Of a stretch of 19,685 nt of DNA, positions 7,370 to 14,241 are shown one piece after another; within the stretch, counting starts at the first letter, position 1, and every line of letters begins with the position of its first letter. The DNA is taken from the NCBI GenBank assembly GCA_003449195.1, contig DMID01000256.1, positions 1-19,685 on the forward strand. Reading direction: 5' to 3'. The notes under the pieces were generated by a model. It saw only the letters and a program-made list of their open reading frames with translations. It searched no databases and was not told the origin of the DNA. Made by a program: the position numbers and the translations under genes. The stretch comes from Lysobacteraceae bacterium. GTDB lineage: Bacteria; Pseudomonadota; Gammaproteobacteria; Xanthomonadales; Xanthomonadaceae.

Positions 7370-7762
7370 TTAGACGCGGCGCTTCTTCGGCGGACGGCAC
7401 CCGTTGTGCGGGATAGGCGTCACGTCGATGATGTTGGTGATCTTGTAGCCGACGTTGTTCAGCGAACGAACGGCGGATTCGCGCCCCGGGCCCGGGCCCT
7501 TGACACGCACTTCCAGCGACTTCACGCCGTAGTCCAGCGCAGCCTTGCCGGCCTTTTCGGCGGCAACCTGCGCGGCGAACGGGGTCGACTTGCGCGAACC
7601 GCGGAAACCCGCGCCGCCCGAAGTCGCCCACGACAGGGCGTTGCCCTGACGATCCGTGATGGTGACGATGGTGTTGTTGAAGGAAGCGTGGACGTGAGCG
7701 ACACCGTCGCTGACGACGCGCTTGACCTTCTTCTTGGTCTTTACTGCTGCCGGCTTTGCCAT
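7370..7762 (-). CDS. rpsK: 30S ribosomal protein S11
   Basis: 130 residues, close to E. coli S11 (129). Platform protein of the small subunit that binds 16S rRNA near the E site. Visible family blocks: VSDGVAHVHASFNNTIVTITDRQGNALSWA (17-46), GFRGSRKSTPFAAQVAAEKA (52-71), KGPGPGRESAVRSL (88-101) and the invariant end DVTPIPHNGCRPPKKRRV. The lysine-rich N-terminus (VKTKKKVKR) is typical. It lies 12 nt after rpsM and 14 nt before rpsD. Confidence 0.99.
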   Translation of the reverse strand: MAKPAAVKTKKKVKRVVSDGVAHVHASFNNTIVTITDRQGNALSWATSGGAGFRGSRKSTPFAAQVAAEKAGKAALDYGVKSLEVRVKGPGPGRESAVRSLNNVGYKITNIIDVTPIPHNGCRPPKKRRV

Positions 7763-7774
7763 GACGTGCCTCCG

Positions 7775-8131
7775 TTACTTCTTGATGGCCTTGCGCGGAC
7801 CCTTGCGGGTGCGTGCATTGGTACGGGTGCGCTGACCACGCAGCGGCAGGCCGCGGCGATGACGCAGGCCGCGGTAGCAGCCCAGGTCCATCAGACGCTT
7901 GATGGCGATGCCGATCTCGCGGCGCAGATCGCCCTCGACCACGTAATGGGCCACTTCGGCGCGCAGGCGCTCGATTTCGGGCTCCGACAAATCACGAATC
8001 TTGGTGGTGACCGGGACGCCGGCCGATTCGCAAACCTTCTTCGACCGGGTACGGCCGATACCATAGATGCTCTGCAACCCCACCCAGACATGCTTCTGGG
8101 CCGGCAGGTTGACACCCGCAATACGCGCCAT
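7775..8131 (-). CDS. rpsM: 30S ribosomal protein S13
   Basis: 118 residues, the same length as E. coli S13. Head protein contacting P-site tRNA through its basic tail and bridging to the large subunit. Start MARIAGVNLPAQKHVWVGLQ, helix-two-turn-helix QSIYGIGRTRSKKVC (20-34), then REIGIAIKRLMDLGCYRGLRHRRGLPLRGQRTRTNARTRKG in pieces to the end. ATG 8131 is supported by CGGAGAG 7 nt upstream; the frame opens earlier (8170) without similarity. First gene of the alpha part, behind a 291-nt spacer with a candidate promoter. Confidence 0.99.
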   Translation of the reverse strand: MARIAGVNLPAQKHVWVGLQSIYGIGRTRSKKVCESAGVPVTTKIRDLSEPEIERLRAEVAHYVVEGDLRREIGIAIKRLMDLGCYRGLRHRRGLPLRGQRTRTNARTRKGPRKAIKK

Positions 8132-8169
8132 GACGCGACTCTCCGACTGTGTTGGGCGAACTGGACGCA

Positions 8170-8212
8170 TTCGCCAGGACAGGCGAACCCGCAGTTCAGG
8201 TAGAGTGAACTG
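8170..8212 (-). promoter_or_regulatory. Structured leader of the alpha genes (upstream of rpsM)
   Basis: Two perfect hairpins lie between the candidate start point (about 8209) and rpsM: 8192-8212 (7-bp CAGTTCA/TGAACTG, 7-nt loop) and 8170-8187 (6-bp TTCGCC/GGCGAA). This is the position at which E. coli has the S4-binding pseudoknot of the alpha leader. No E. coli-like sequence is recognised, so S4 binding is inference. Confidence 0.4.
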
Positions 8213-8215
8213 GTA

Positions 8216-8244
8216 ATACTAGCAATATCCCGGGTTGTTTGGAA
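8216..8244 (-). promoter_or_regulatory. Candidate promoter for the alpha genes
   Basis: On the minus strand: TTCCAA (8239-8244), a 17-bp spacer, then TAGTAT (8216-8221), with TGC just before the -10, as in extended -10 promoters. The -35 is poor (3 of 6), the -10 is fair (4 of 6). The predicted start is about 77 nt before the rpsM ATG. Plausible by position in the spc-alpha gap. Confidence 0.45.
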
Positions 8245-8400
8245 GCCCGCGGAGCTGGATGCTCCGTGAACCCGGCATGGGGAGAGTGCCCATGCTCCGG
8301 CGCCGGCCCCTGCTGGCCCGATCGATGTCCTGATCAGGCCGTCCGCGCTCCTCTAGCGCGGATCGGCAGGAACACACTCGCACGCGGGATGCCGTGCGAG
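8230..8400 (-). repeat. Cluster of inverted repeats downstream of secY
   Basis: In transcribed order after secY: 8377-8400 (7-bp CTCGCAC/GTGCGAG), 8343-8361 (7-bp CCGCGCT/AGCGCGG, 5-nt loop, one more A-T pair outside), palindrome CCTGATCAGG at 8329-8338, palindrome CCGGCGCCGG at 8297-8306, 8275-8295 (7-bp GCATGGG/CCCATGC), and 8230-8275 (outer CCGGGTT/AACCCGG enclosing CGGAGC/GCTCCG). The hairpin at 8377-8400 is followed by TGTGTT on the transcribed strand and could be a partial spc terminator. Confidence 0.7.
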
Positions 8401-8422
8401 CCGCCCATTGTGTTTGGCGGGA

Positions 8423-9775
8423 TCAGCCGCGGGCGAAACCGCCGCGCGAACCGCCCTTCAGGTTGGCCTTCTTCAACAGGCTTTCGTACTGATGCGACAT
8501 CAGGTGCGCCTGGATCTGCGCGATGAAGTCCATCACCACCACGACCACGATCAGCAACGAGGTGCCACCGAAGTGGAACGATGTGCTCAACTGCGTGCGC
8601 ATCACTTCGGGCAGCAGGCAGACGATGACCAGGTAGATCGAACCGGCCGCAGTCAGGCGCGTCAGCACGCCATCGACGTAATCGGCGGTTGCACGACCGG
8701 GACGAATGCCCGGGATCAGTGCGCCGGACTTCTTCAGGTTGTCGGCGGTTTCCTGAGAATTGAACACCAGCGCCGTGTAGAAGAACGCGAAGCCGATGAT
8801 CAGCGCGGCAAAGACGATCATGTGCAGCGGTTCGCCCGGAGCCAGCGCGTTGGAGATGCGCTGCAGCCACGTGGCCGACGTCGCCTGACCGGACCACTGC
8901 GCCAGCGTGGCAGGGAAGGCCAGGATGCTCGACGCGAAAATCGGCGGAATCACGCCCGCCATGTTGAGCTTCAGCGGCAGGAACGAAGTCTGGTTCTGGT
9001 AGGCGTTGCGGCCACCCTGGCGACGCGCATAGTTCACCGTGATCCGGCGTTGGCCGCGCTCGACGAACACCACGAACAGGGTGAAAGCCAGCACCGTCAC
9101 GACGATCAACAGCAACGACAGGAAGCTGATGTTGCCGTCGCGGAACTTGGCAAGCGTGTCGATCACCGCGGCCGGCAAGCCCGCAACGATGCCCGAGAAG
9201 ATGATCAACGACACACCGTTGCCGATGCCGCGCTCGGTCACCTGCTCGCCCACCCACATCAGGAACAGCGTGCCCGCCGTCAGCGACACGATCGCCGTCA
9301 GCACGAAGCCGAGGCCCGGCGAATACACCACCGGCGCGCCGCCCGGCGCAACCTGGTGCTGCAACGCCATCGCGATGGAACCGCCCTGCACCACCGCCAG
9401 CAGCACCGCGCCGTAACGCGAGTACTGGGTGATCTTGCGCCGGCCCGACTCGCCTTCCTTCTGCAGCGCCTTCAGCGCCGGAAAGATGTGCACGCCGAGC
9501 TGGATCACGATGGACGCGGAGATGTACGGCATCACGTTCAGCGCGAACACGCTGAAGCGATGCAGGGCGCCGCCCGAGAACATGTTGAACATGTCCACGA
9601 TGCCGCCGCCCTGCTGCTGCATCATCGCCAGCATGGCATCGGGGTTGACGCCGGGCACCGGCACGTAACAGCCGATGCGATACACGATCAGCGCGCCGAC
9701 CACGAACAGCAAACGCTGCCGCAGCTCGGTGAACTTGCCCGCGCCGCCCATTGCCCCGATGCCCGCTTGCGCCAT
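8423..9775 (-). CDS. secY: Preprotein translocase channel subunit SecY
   Basis: 450 residues (E. coli 443), the ten-helix pore of the Sec translocon in the inner membrane, working with SecE, SecG and SecA. Seen: cytoplasmic N-terminus with KFTELRQRLLFVVGALIVYRIG; plug region after MFNMFSGGALHRFSVFALNVMPYISASIVIQL; WVGEQVTERGIGNGVSLIIFSGI; loop C4 with ERGQRRITVNYARRQ; and loop C5 with SGALIPGIRPGRATADYVDGV, which holds the conserved Arg needed for SecA-driven export. GAGGAG inside the rplO stop region serves as its ribosome-binding site; the gap to rplO is 7 nt. Last gene of the spc part. No rpmJ (L36) follows, unlike in E. coli. Confidence 0.99.
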   Translation of the reverse strand: MAQAGIGAMGGAGKFTELRQRLLFVVGALIVYRIGCYVPVPGVNPDAMLAMMQQQGGGIVDMFNMFSGGALHRFSVFALNVMPYISASIVIQLGVHIFPALKALQKEGESGRRKITQYSRYGAVLLAVVQGGSIAMALQHQVAPGGAPVVYSPGLGFVLTAIVSLTAGTLFLMWVGEQVTERGIGNGVSLIIFSGIVAGLPAAVIDTLAKFRDGNISFLSLLLIVVTVLAFTLFVVFVERGQRRITVNYARRQGGRNAYQNQTSFLPLKLNMAGVIPPIFASSILAFPATLAQWSGQATSATWLQRISNALAPGEPLHMIVFAALIIGFAFFYTALVFNSQETADNLKKSGALIPGIRPGRATADYVDGVLTRLTAAGSIYLVIVCLLPEVMRTQLSTSFHFGGTSLLIVVVVVMDFIAQIQAHLMSHQYESLLKKANLKGGSRGGFARG

Positions 9776-9782
9776 CTGCCGC

Positions 9783-10226
9783 TTACTCCTCGATGCTGCC
9801 GCCAGCGGCGACGATCACGGCCTTGGCACCGGCCGTGGCGGCGATGCCCTTCAGCACGAATGCCTTGGTCACGTCGCCCTTCTTGACGATCTTGGCCTTC
9901 TTCGCGGTGCTCGGCACCAGCTTGGCGGCGCGCAGCGCGGCGAAGTCGATCGTGCCGGCCTCCAGCTTGTCCAGCTGATAGGACAGCACTTCGGCAGTGT
10001 CCTTGGCCAGCTTGGAGCGGAAACCGATCTTCGGCAGACGGCGCTGCATCGGGGTCTGGCCGCCTTCGAAACCGGCCTTGATCTTGCCGCCACCCTTGCG
10101 GGCGAACGAACCCTTGTGACCGCGGCCGGCGGTCTTGCCGAGGCCGGAGCCGATGCCGCGGCCGACGCGGGTGCGTTCGGTGCGGGCGCCCGGAGCCGGG
10201 CTCAAATCATTCAGACGCAGAGTCAT
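9783..10226 (-). CDS. rplO: 50S ribosomal protein L15
   Basis: 147 residues (E. coli 144), a late-assembly large-subunit protein with a long glycine- and arginine-rich extension into 23S rRNA. Start MTLRLNDLSPAPGART, then RVGRGIGSGLGKTAGRGHKG (20-39), GGGKIKAGFEGGQTPMQRRLPKIGF and the ending AVIVAAGGSIEE. ATG 10226 is preceded by GAGGAG 7 nt upstream and matches the family N-terminus; an in-frame ATG at 10241 is too early. Lies between rpmD (4-nt gap) and secY. Confidence 0.99.
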   Translation of the reverse strand: MTLRLNDLSPAPGARTERTRVGRGIGSGLGKTAGRGHKGSFARKGGGKIKAGFEGGQTPMQRRLPKIGFRSKLAKDTAEVLSYQLDKLEAGTIDFAALRAAKLVPSTAKKAKIVKKGDVTKAFVLKGIAATAGAKAVIVAAGGSIEE

Positions 10227-10230
10227 GGGA

Positions 10231-10419
10231 TCACTCCTCAACCTGGACGAGGTACTGAACCTTGTTGATCAGGCCGCGAACCTGCGGGCTGTCCTTCAGT
10301 TCACGCACATCGTTGAGCTTGTTCAGGCCCAGCGCACGCACCGACAGGCGGTGACGCGACTGGGTACCACGCAGGCCGCGCACCAGGCGCACCTTGACGG
10401 TCTTGGACTCGTTAGCCAT
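10231..10419 (-). CDS. rpmD: 50S ribosomal protein L30
   Basis: 62 residues (E. coli 59), a small large-subunit protein. MANESKTVKVRLVRGLRGTQ, then RHRLSVRALGLNKLNDVRELKDSPQVRGLINKVQYLV covers the single ferredoxin-like L30 domain. Its ATG lies inside the last codons of rpsE (8-nt overlap, AATGGCTAA), and GGAGGAA of rpsE serves as Shine-Dalgarno, which implies translational coupling to rpsE. The frame extends upstream within rpsE but without family likeness. Confidence 0.98.
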   Translation of the reverse strand: MANESKTVKVRLVRGLRGTQSRHRLSVRALGLNKLNDVRELKDSPQVRGLINKVQYLVQVEE

Positions 10420-10954
10420 TGAGGAGTTCCTCCACCTTCTTGCCGCGCTTGGCCGCAATCTTGGCCGGCGACTGCGCATCGGCCAGGCCACGCAGGGTGG
10501 CACGGACGAGGTTGATCGGGTTGCGCGAACCGGTGGCCTTGGCCAGCACGTTCTTCACGCCCACCGCTTCGAGCACGGCACGCATCGCGCCGCCGGCGAT
10601 CACGCCGGTACCTTCCGAGGCCGGCTGCATGAACACGCGGGCCGCACCGTGGCCGGACTTGACCGGATGCCACAGGGTGCCGTTGTTCAGGTCGACGCTG
10701 ACCATCGTCTTGCGGGCATGTTCCATCGACTTCTGGATCGCGACCGGCACTTCGCGCGCCTTGCCGTAACCGAAACCGACCTTGCCCTCGCCGTCGCCGA
10801 CCACGGTCAGCGCGGTGAAGGTGAACTGGCGGCCGCCCTTGACGGTCTTGCTGACGCGGTTGACCGCGACCAGCTTTTCGATCATGCCGTCGTCGATTTT
10901 CTCTTCGCGGTTGCGATCACGATCGCGGCCGCGCGGAGCACGTTCTTCTGCCAT
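10412..10954 (-). CDS. rpsE: 30S ribosomal protein S5
   Basis: 180 residues (E. coli 167); located near the mRNA entry site and involved in decoding accuracy. The N-terminus has a basic/acidic extension (ERAPRGRDRDRNREEK) before the dsRBD-like part IEKLVAVNRVSKTVKGGRQFTFTALTVVGDGEGKVGFGYGKAREVP and the C-terminal fold (GTGVIAGGAMRAVLEAVGVKNVLAKATGSRNPINLV). The VNRVSKTVKGGR loop is where spectinomycin-resistance changes arise in E. coli; it looks wild type. It follows rplR after a long 157-nt spacer, with AGGAATTCACC before ATG 10954. Confidence 0.99.
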   Translation of the reverse strand: MAEERAPRGRDRDRNREEKIDDGMIEKLVAVNRVSKTVKGGRQFTFTALTVVGDGEGKVGFGYGKAREVPVAIQKSMEHARKTMVSVDLNNGTLWHPVKSGHGAARVFMQPASEGTGVIAGGAMRAVLEAVGVKNVLAKATGSRNPINLVRATLRGLADAQSPAKIAAKRGKKVEELLNG

Positions 10955-10980
10955 GGTGAATTCCTAGTGTTGGGTATGTA

Positions 10981-11101
10981 CGGCCATGGGCCGCTTGTCG
11001 TTGTGGTCTAGCAGCGTTGGACCGGACGCGATTGCAGAAGAATCGCGCCGTCCGGCACAGCCCGTGCCGGCAGGAACGGCGGACGGGAGACAACTCCTGC
11101 C
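10981..11101 (-). repeat. Hairpins in the rplR-rpsE spacer
   Basis: 11022-11055: CCGGAC + GCGATT arms paired with AATCGC + GTCCGG, 12 bp in all with a 3-nt bulge (GCC) and 7-nt loop. 11052-11070: CCGGCAC/GTGCCGG, 7 bp, 5-nt loop, which overlaps and so competes with the first. 11069-11101: GGCAGGA/TCCTGCC long-range 7-bp arms. 10981-10993: CGGCC/GGCCG, 3-nt loop. No open frame with a recognisable protein is seen in the 157 nt. Confidence 0.7.
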
Positions 11102-11111
11102 CGCCATCGGA

Positions 11112-11471
11112 TCAGAACTTCAGGCCGGCTTCGCGCGCCGCATCGGCCAACGCCTTCACGCGACCGTGGAAGCGGTAGCCCGAGCGGTCGAAAGCGACCT
11201 TCTCGATGCCCGCAGCCTTGGCACGCTCGGCAATGATGCGACCCACCTTGGCGGCGGCATCGGCATTCTTGCCGTTCTTCAGGCCGTCCTTGACGTCGGC
11301 CTGCAGCGTGTTGGCGGCGGCGATCACCTTGGCGCCGTCGGCGGTGAACACCTGGGCGTAGAGATGCTGGCTGGTGCGCAGCACCGACAGGCGCGGCACA
11401 CCGAGTTCGCGAATGTGCGCACGGGTCGACTTGGCGCGGCGCAGACGGGCAATGTTCTTGTTGATGCTCAT
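11112..11471 (-). CDS. rplR: 50S ribosomal protein L18
   Basis: 119 residues (E. coli 117); binds 5S rRNA with L5 and L25 in the central protuberance. MSINKNIARLRRAKSTRAHIRELGVPRLSVLRTSQHLYAQV in pieces at the N-terminus, then GRIIAERAKAAGIEKVAFDRSGYRFHGRVKALADAAREAGLKF, the invariant C-terminal block. 44 nt after rplF, with GAGGACA before the start. An unusually long spacer follows it before rpsE. Confidence 0.99.
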   Translation of the reverse strand: MSINKNIARLRRAKSTRAHIRELGVPRLSVLRTSQHLYAQVFTADGAKVIAAANTLQADVKDGLKNGKNADAAAKVGRIIAERAKAAGIEKVAFDRSGYRFHGRVKALADAAREAGLKF

Positions 11472-11499
11472 GGTTGATGTCCTCGGAAAGCGGATCGGC

Positions 11500-11515
11500 T
11501 GCGGTCAGGACCGCA
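11500..11515 (-). other. Short hairpin directly after the rplF stop
   Basis: TGCGGTC and GACCGCA arms with AG between; in practice a 6-bp stem with a 4-nt loop. It abuts the rplF TAA and lies before the rplR ribosome-binding site. Function unknown. Confidence 0.4.
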
Positions 11516-12043
11516 TTACGCCTTCTTGGCTTCCTTGCGAATGATGACCTCGTCCGAATACTTCACGCCCTTGCCCTTGTAGGGCTCCGGCGGGCGGAAG
11601 CCACGGATCTTGGCGGCAACTTCGCCGACGCGCTGCTTGTCGGCACCCTGGACGACGATCTCGGTCTGACTCGGGGTGGCCAGCGTGATGCCCTCCGGCG
11701 CGACGAACACGACCGGATGCGAGAAACCCAGCGACAGGTTCAGGTCCTTGCCCTGCATGGCGGCACGGTAACCGACGCCGACCAGCTCGAGCTTGCGCTC
11801 GAAGCCTTCGGACACGCCCTTCACCATGTTGGACAGGATCGCGCGGACGGTGCCGGTGATCGCGTCGTGCGCGGCATCGACCGGCGACAACAGCGCATGG
11901 CCGTCCTCGATCTTGACCTCGACACCAACCGGCTTGGCCAGCGACAACGTGCCCTTCGGGCCCTTGACGCTCACCGACTCGGCCTGGATGTTCAGTTCGA
12001 CGCCCTTGGCCAGGGCGATCGGCTTCTTGGCTACACGGGACAT
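11516..12043 (-). CDS. rplF: 50S ribosomal protein L6
   Basis: 175 residues (E. coli 177), two tandem alpha/beta L6 repeats next to the GTPase-associated centre. MSRVAKKPIALAKGVELNI at the start; VSVKGPKGTLS in repeat 1; MVKGVSEGFERKLELVGVGYRA at the junction; and VAAKIRGFRPPEPYKGKGVKYSDEVIIRKEAKKA, the family C-terminus. GGGAGGA stands 6 nt before ATG 12043, which overrules the longer frame starting at 12112. 13 nt after rpsH. Confidence 0.99.
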   Translation of the reverse strand: MSRVAKKPIALAKGVELNIQAESVSVKGPKGTLSLAKPVGVEVKIEDGHALLSPVDAAHDAITGTVRAILSNMVKGVSEGFERKLELVGVGYRAAMQGKDLNLSLGFSHPVVFVAPEGITLATPSQTEIVVQGADKQRVGEVAAKIRGFRPPEPYKGKGVKYSDEVIIRKEAKKA

Positions 12044-12056
12044 TCTGCTTCCTCCC

Positions 12057-12455
12057 TTAGGCCACGAAGCACAGGACTTCACCACCAACGCCGGCCGCAC
12101 GGGCCTGCGCATCGGTCATGATGCCCTTGGACGTGGTAACGATGGCAATGCCGAGGCCGCCAAGCACCTTCGGCAGTTCGCTCTTGCCGCGGTACTGGCG
12201 CAGGCCCGAACGCGAAACGCGCTTGAGCGTATCGATGACCGGACGGCCCTCGAAATACTTCAACACGATTTCCAGCTCGGACTTGTTGTTGCCGGCCGGC
12301 ACGACGCGCAGGTCGGCGATGTAGCCTTCGGCCTTCAGCACGCCGGCGATGGCGACCTTGATCTTGGACGACGGCATCTTCACCGTCTGCTTGCCGACGG
12401 CGGCCGCATTCTTGATGCGGACCAGCATGTCGGCGATGGGATCAGTCATGCTCAT
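12057..12455 (-). CDS. rpsH: 30S ribosomal protein S8
   Basis: 132 residues (E. coli 130); binds helix 21 of 16S rRNA. MSMTDPIADMLVRIKNAAAVGKQTVKMPSSKIK, then GLRQYRGKSELPKVLGGLGIAIVTTSKGIMTDAQARAAGVGGEVLCFVA, with the conserved STS/TTSKG-type loop. AAGGTGA precedes the first ATG by 4-5 nt. In E. coli S8 is the spc-operon repressor acting at the rplX-rplE junction; here that junction is only 11 nt and I could not identify an S8 site. A 205-nt spacer separates it from rpsN. Confidence 0.99.
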   Translation of the reverse strand: MSMTDPIADMLVRIKNAAAVGKQTVKMPSSKIKVAIAGVLKAEGYIADLRVVPAGNNKSELEIVLKYFEGRPVIDTLKRVSRSGLRQYRGKSELPKVLGGLGIAIVTTSKGIMTDAQARAAGVGGEVLCFVA

Positions 12456-12660
12456 GGATTCACCTTATGAGTAGCACCGATATCCGCTTTCGCGAAATCT
12501 CGAATTGTCCTGGGAAGGCCAGGGCCTCGTTTTCCAGAAGGAAAACCCGCAACGGCAACGCCGCTCCCGATGAAGGGGCAGCATTGTACAACATTCCCGA
12601 TGTCGATGCCCGGGCCGGCATCAGCTCCTCGAGGAAGCCGATGCAGACCGCGGGATCAGG
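12456..12660 (-). other. 205-nt rpsN-rpsH spacer with inverted repeats, no gene seen
   Basis: In transcribed order: 12605-12622 (6-bp GATGCC/GGCATC), an 8-bp palindrome TTGTACAA (12584-12591) that also gives a -10-like TACAAT on the minus strand, 12529-12546 (7-bp GTTTTCC/GGAAAAC, loop AGAA), 12509-12523 (5-bp CCTGG/CCAGG), and a 10-bp palindrome TTTCGCGAAA (12488-12497). No -35 of quality is seen before TACAAT. Confidence 0.65.
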
Positions 12661-12966
12661 TCACCAGCTGGCCTTGCGCAGGCCCGGCACGTCGCCACGC
12701 ATGGTGGCTTCACGCAGCTTGTTGCGGCCAAGGCCGAACTTGCGATAGACGCCACGCGGACGGCCCGACACTTCGCAGCGGTTGCGCTGACGGCTCGGCG
12801 AGGAGTCGCGCGGCAGCTTCTGCAGCTTCTCGGCGGCCTGGATCTTCTCCTCGTAGGAGGCATCCTGGCTGGAGACGATCTTCTTCAGTTCGGCGCGCTT
12901 GGCGGCGAACTTCTTGGCCAGCTTTTCCCGCTTGATGTCGCGGTTGACCATGGAGGTCTTTGCCAT
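12661..12966 (-). CDS. rpsN: 30S ribosomal protein S14, long zinc-independent form
   Basis: 101 residues, the same as E. coli S14. MAKTSMVNRDIKREKLAKKFAAKRAELKKI, then RDSSPSRQRNRCEVSGRPRGVYRKFGLGRNKLREATMRGDVPGLRKASW. Only one Cys (64) is left in the RNRCEVSGRPRG motif, so it lacks the two CxxC pairs of zinc-binding short S14. Head protein near the A-site side. 19 nt after rplE, and followed by the 205-nt spacer. Confidence 0.99.
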   Translation of the reverse strand: MAKTSMVNRDIKREKLAKKFAAKRAELKKIVSSQDASYEEKIQAAEKLQKLPRDSSPSRQRNRCEVSGRPRGVYRKFGLGRNKLREATMRGDVPGLRKASW

Positions 12967-12985
12967 GTCTGTATTCCTCGACGTG

Positions 12986-13528
12986 TCAGTTGCGGAACGG
13001 GAACTTGAAGGCTTCGAGAAGCGCCTTGGCTTCCGCGTCGGTCTTCGCCGTGGTGGTGACGGCGATATCCATGCCGCGGAGCGCGTCGACGGCGTCGAAG
13101 TCGATTTCCGGGAAGATGATCTGTTCCTTCACGCCCATGTTGTAGTTGCCGCGACCGTCGAACGAACGGCCGGACACGCCACGGAAGTCGCGCACGCGCG
13201 GCAGGGCGATGTTGACCAGACGGTCCAGGAACTCGTACATGTGAGCACGACGCAAGGTGACCTTGCAGCCGATCGGCCAGCCGTCACGGATCTTGAACGA
13301 AGCCACCGAGATGCGGGACTTGGTCACGATCGGCTTCTGGCCGGAGATCTTGGCCATGTCGGCCACGGCGTTTTCCAGGATCTTCTTGTTGGTCGCGGCC
13401 TCGCCCACGCCCATGTTGAGCGTGATCTTGACGAGCTTCGGCACTTCCATGGGATTGGCGTAGCCGAACTTCTTCGTCAGCGCCGATACCACTTCTTCCT
13501 TGTAGAACTTTTCGAGACGGGTGGTCAT
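12986..13528 (-). CDS. rplE: 50S ribosomal protein L5
   Basis: 180 residues (E. coli 179); binds 5S rRNA and forms an intersubunit bridge with S13. MTTRLEKFYKEEVVSALTKKFGYANPMEVPKLVKITLNMGVGEA in pieces, SGQKPIVTKSRISVASFKIRDGWPIGCKVTLRRAHMYEFLDRLV, and GRGNYNMGVKEQIIFPEIDFD are all family blocks; the end is LLEAFKFPFRN. 11 nt after rplX. Confidence 0.99.
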   Translation of the reverse strand: MTTRLEKFYKEEVVSALTKKFGYANPMEVPKLVKITLNMGVGEAATNKKILENAVADMAKISGQKPIVTKSRISVASFKIRDGWPIGCKVTLRRAHMYEFLDRLVNIALPRVRDFRGVSGRSFDGRGNYNMGVKEQIIFPEIDFDAVDALRGMDIAVTTTAKTDAEAKALLEAFKFPFRN

Positions 13529-13539
13529 GACCTCATTCC

Positions 13540-13857
13540 TCAGGCGTCGAACGCCTCACCGCTGGAGCGGAACACACGCAGTTTGCGTCCATCCTCCAGC
13601 ACCTTGAAACCGATGCGCTCGCCCTTGCCGGTGGCAGGGTTGAACGGCATCACGTTGGAAATGTGGATCGAGGCTTCACGCTCGACCACGCCGCCAGCCT
13701 GACCGGCCTGCGGATTCGGCTTGGTGTGCCGCTTGACGACGTTGACGTTGGAGACGACCACGCGGTCACCCTCCACGCGCACGACTTCGCCCTGCTTGCC
13801 CTTGTCCTTGCCGGCGGTGACGACCACCTGGTCGCCCTTCTTGATACGGTTTGCCAT
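13540..13857 (-). CDS. rplX: 50S ribosomal protein L24
   Basis: 105 residues (E. coli 104), an early assembly initiator of the large subunit. The KOW motif is visible at about 5-32 (IKKGDQVVVTAGKDKGKQGEVVRV), followed by NVVKRHTKPNPQAGQAGGVVEREASIHISNVM and GERIGFKVLEDGRKLRVFRSSGE. 15 nt after rplN, with GAGGACA upstream of ATG 13857. Confidence 0.99.
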   Translation of the reverse strand: MANRIKKGDQVVVTAGKDKGKQGEVVRVEGDRVVVSNVNVVKRHTKPNPQAGQAGGVVEREASIHISNVMPFNPATGKGERIGFKVLEDGRKLRVFRSSGEAFDA

Positions 13858-13872
13858 GTCTGTGTCCTCCGC

Positions 13873-14241
13873 TCAGAGCACTTCGGGCGCGAGCGAAATG
13901 ATCTTCATGAACTTCTCGGAACGCAGCTCACGGGTAACCGGTCCGAAGATACGGGTGCCGATCGGCTCCTGCTTGTTGTTCAGCAGGACGGCGGCGTTGC
14001 CGTCGAAGCGGATCAGCGAACCGTCGGCACGACGCACGCCCTTGCGGGTGCGCACCACGACGGCGTCGTAGACTTCGCCCTTCTTGACCTTGCCACGCGG
14101 GATCGCGTCCTTGACCGTCACCTTGATGATGTCGCCGATGCCGGCATAACGGCGCTTGGAGCCGCCCAGCACCTTGATGCACATCAGTTCCTTGGCGCCG
14201 GAGTTGTCGGCGGCGTCGAGGTAGCTCTGCATCTGGATCAT
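13873..14241 (-). CDS. rplN: 50S ribosomal protein L14
   Basis: 122 residues (E. coli 123); contacts 16S h14 in an intersubunit bridge and is the docking site of RsfS. MIQMQSYLDAADNSGAKELMCIKVLGGSKRRYAGIGDIIKVTVKDAIPRGKVKKGEV in pieces, KGVRRADGSLIRFDGNAAVLLNNKQEPIGTRIFGPVTRELR, SLAPEVL end. First gene of the spc part, only 14 nt after rpsQ, so there is no room for the separate spc promoter and leader known from E. coli. Confidence 0.99.
   Translation of the reverse strand: MIQMQSYLDAADNSGAKELMCIKVLGGSKRRYAGIGDIIKVTVKDAIPRGKVKKGEVYDAVVVRTRKGVRRADGSLIRFDGNAAVLLNNKQEPIGTRIFGPVTRELRSEKFMKIISLAPEVL

Noticed and set aside
8408..9886. 492-codon plus-strand open frame
   Set aside because: Antisense to secY and the end of rplO; composition (His/Arg/Gln) is that of a reverse-strand shadow.
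12583..12588. TACAAT as promoter -10 for rpsH
   Set aside because: No hexamer like TTGACA at 16-18 bp and no TGn extension; kept only as a remark.
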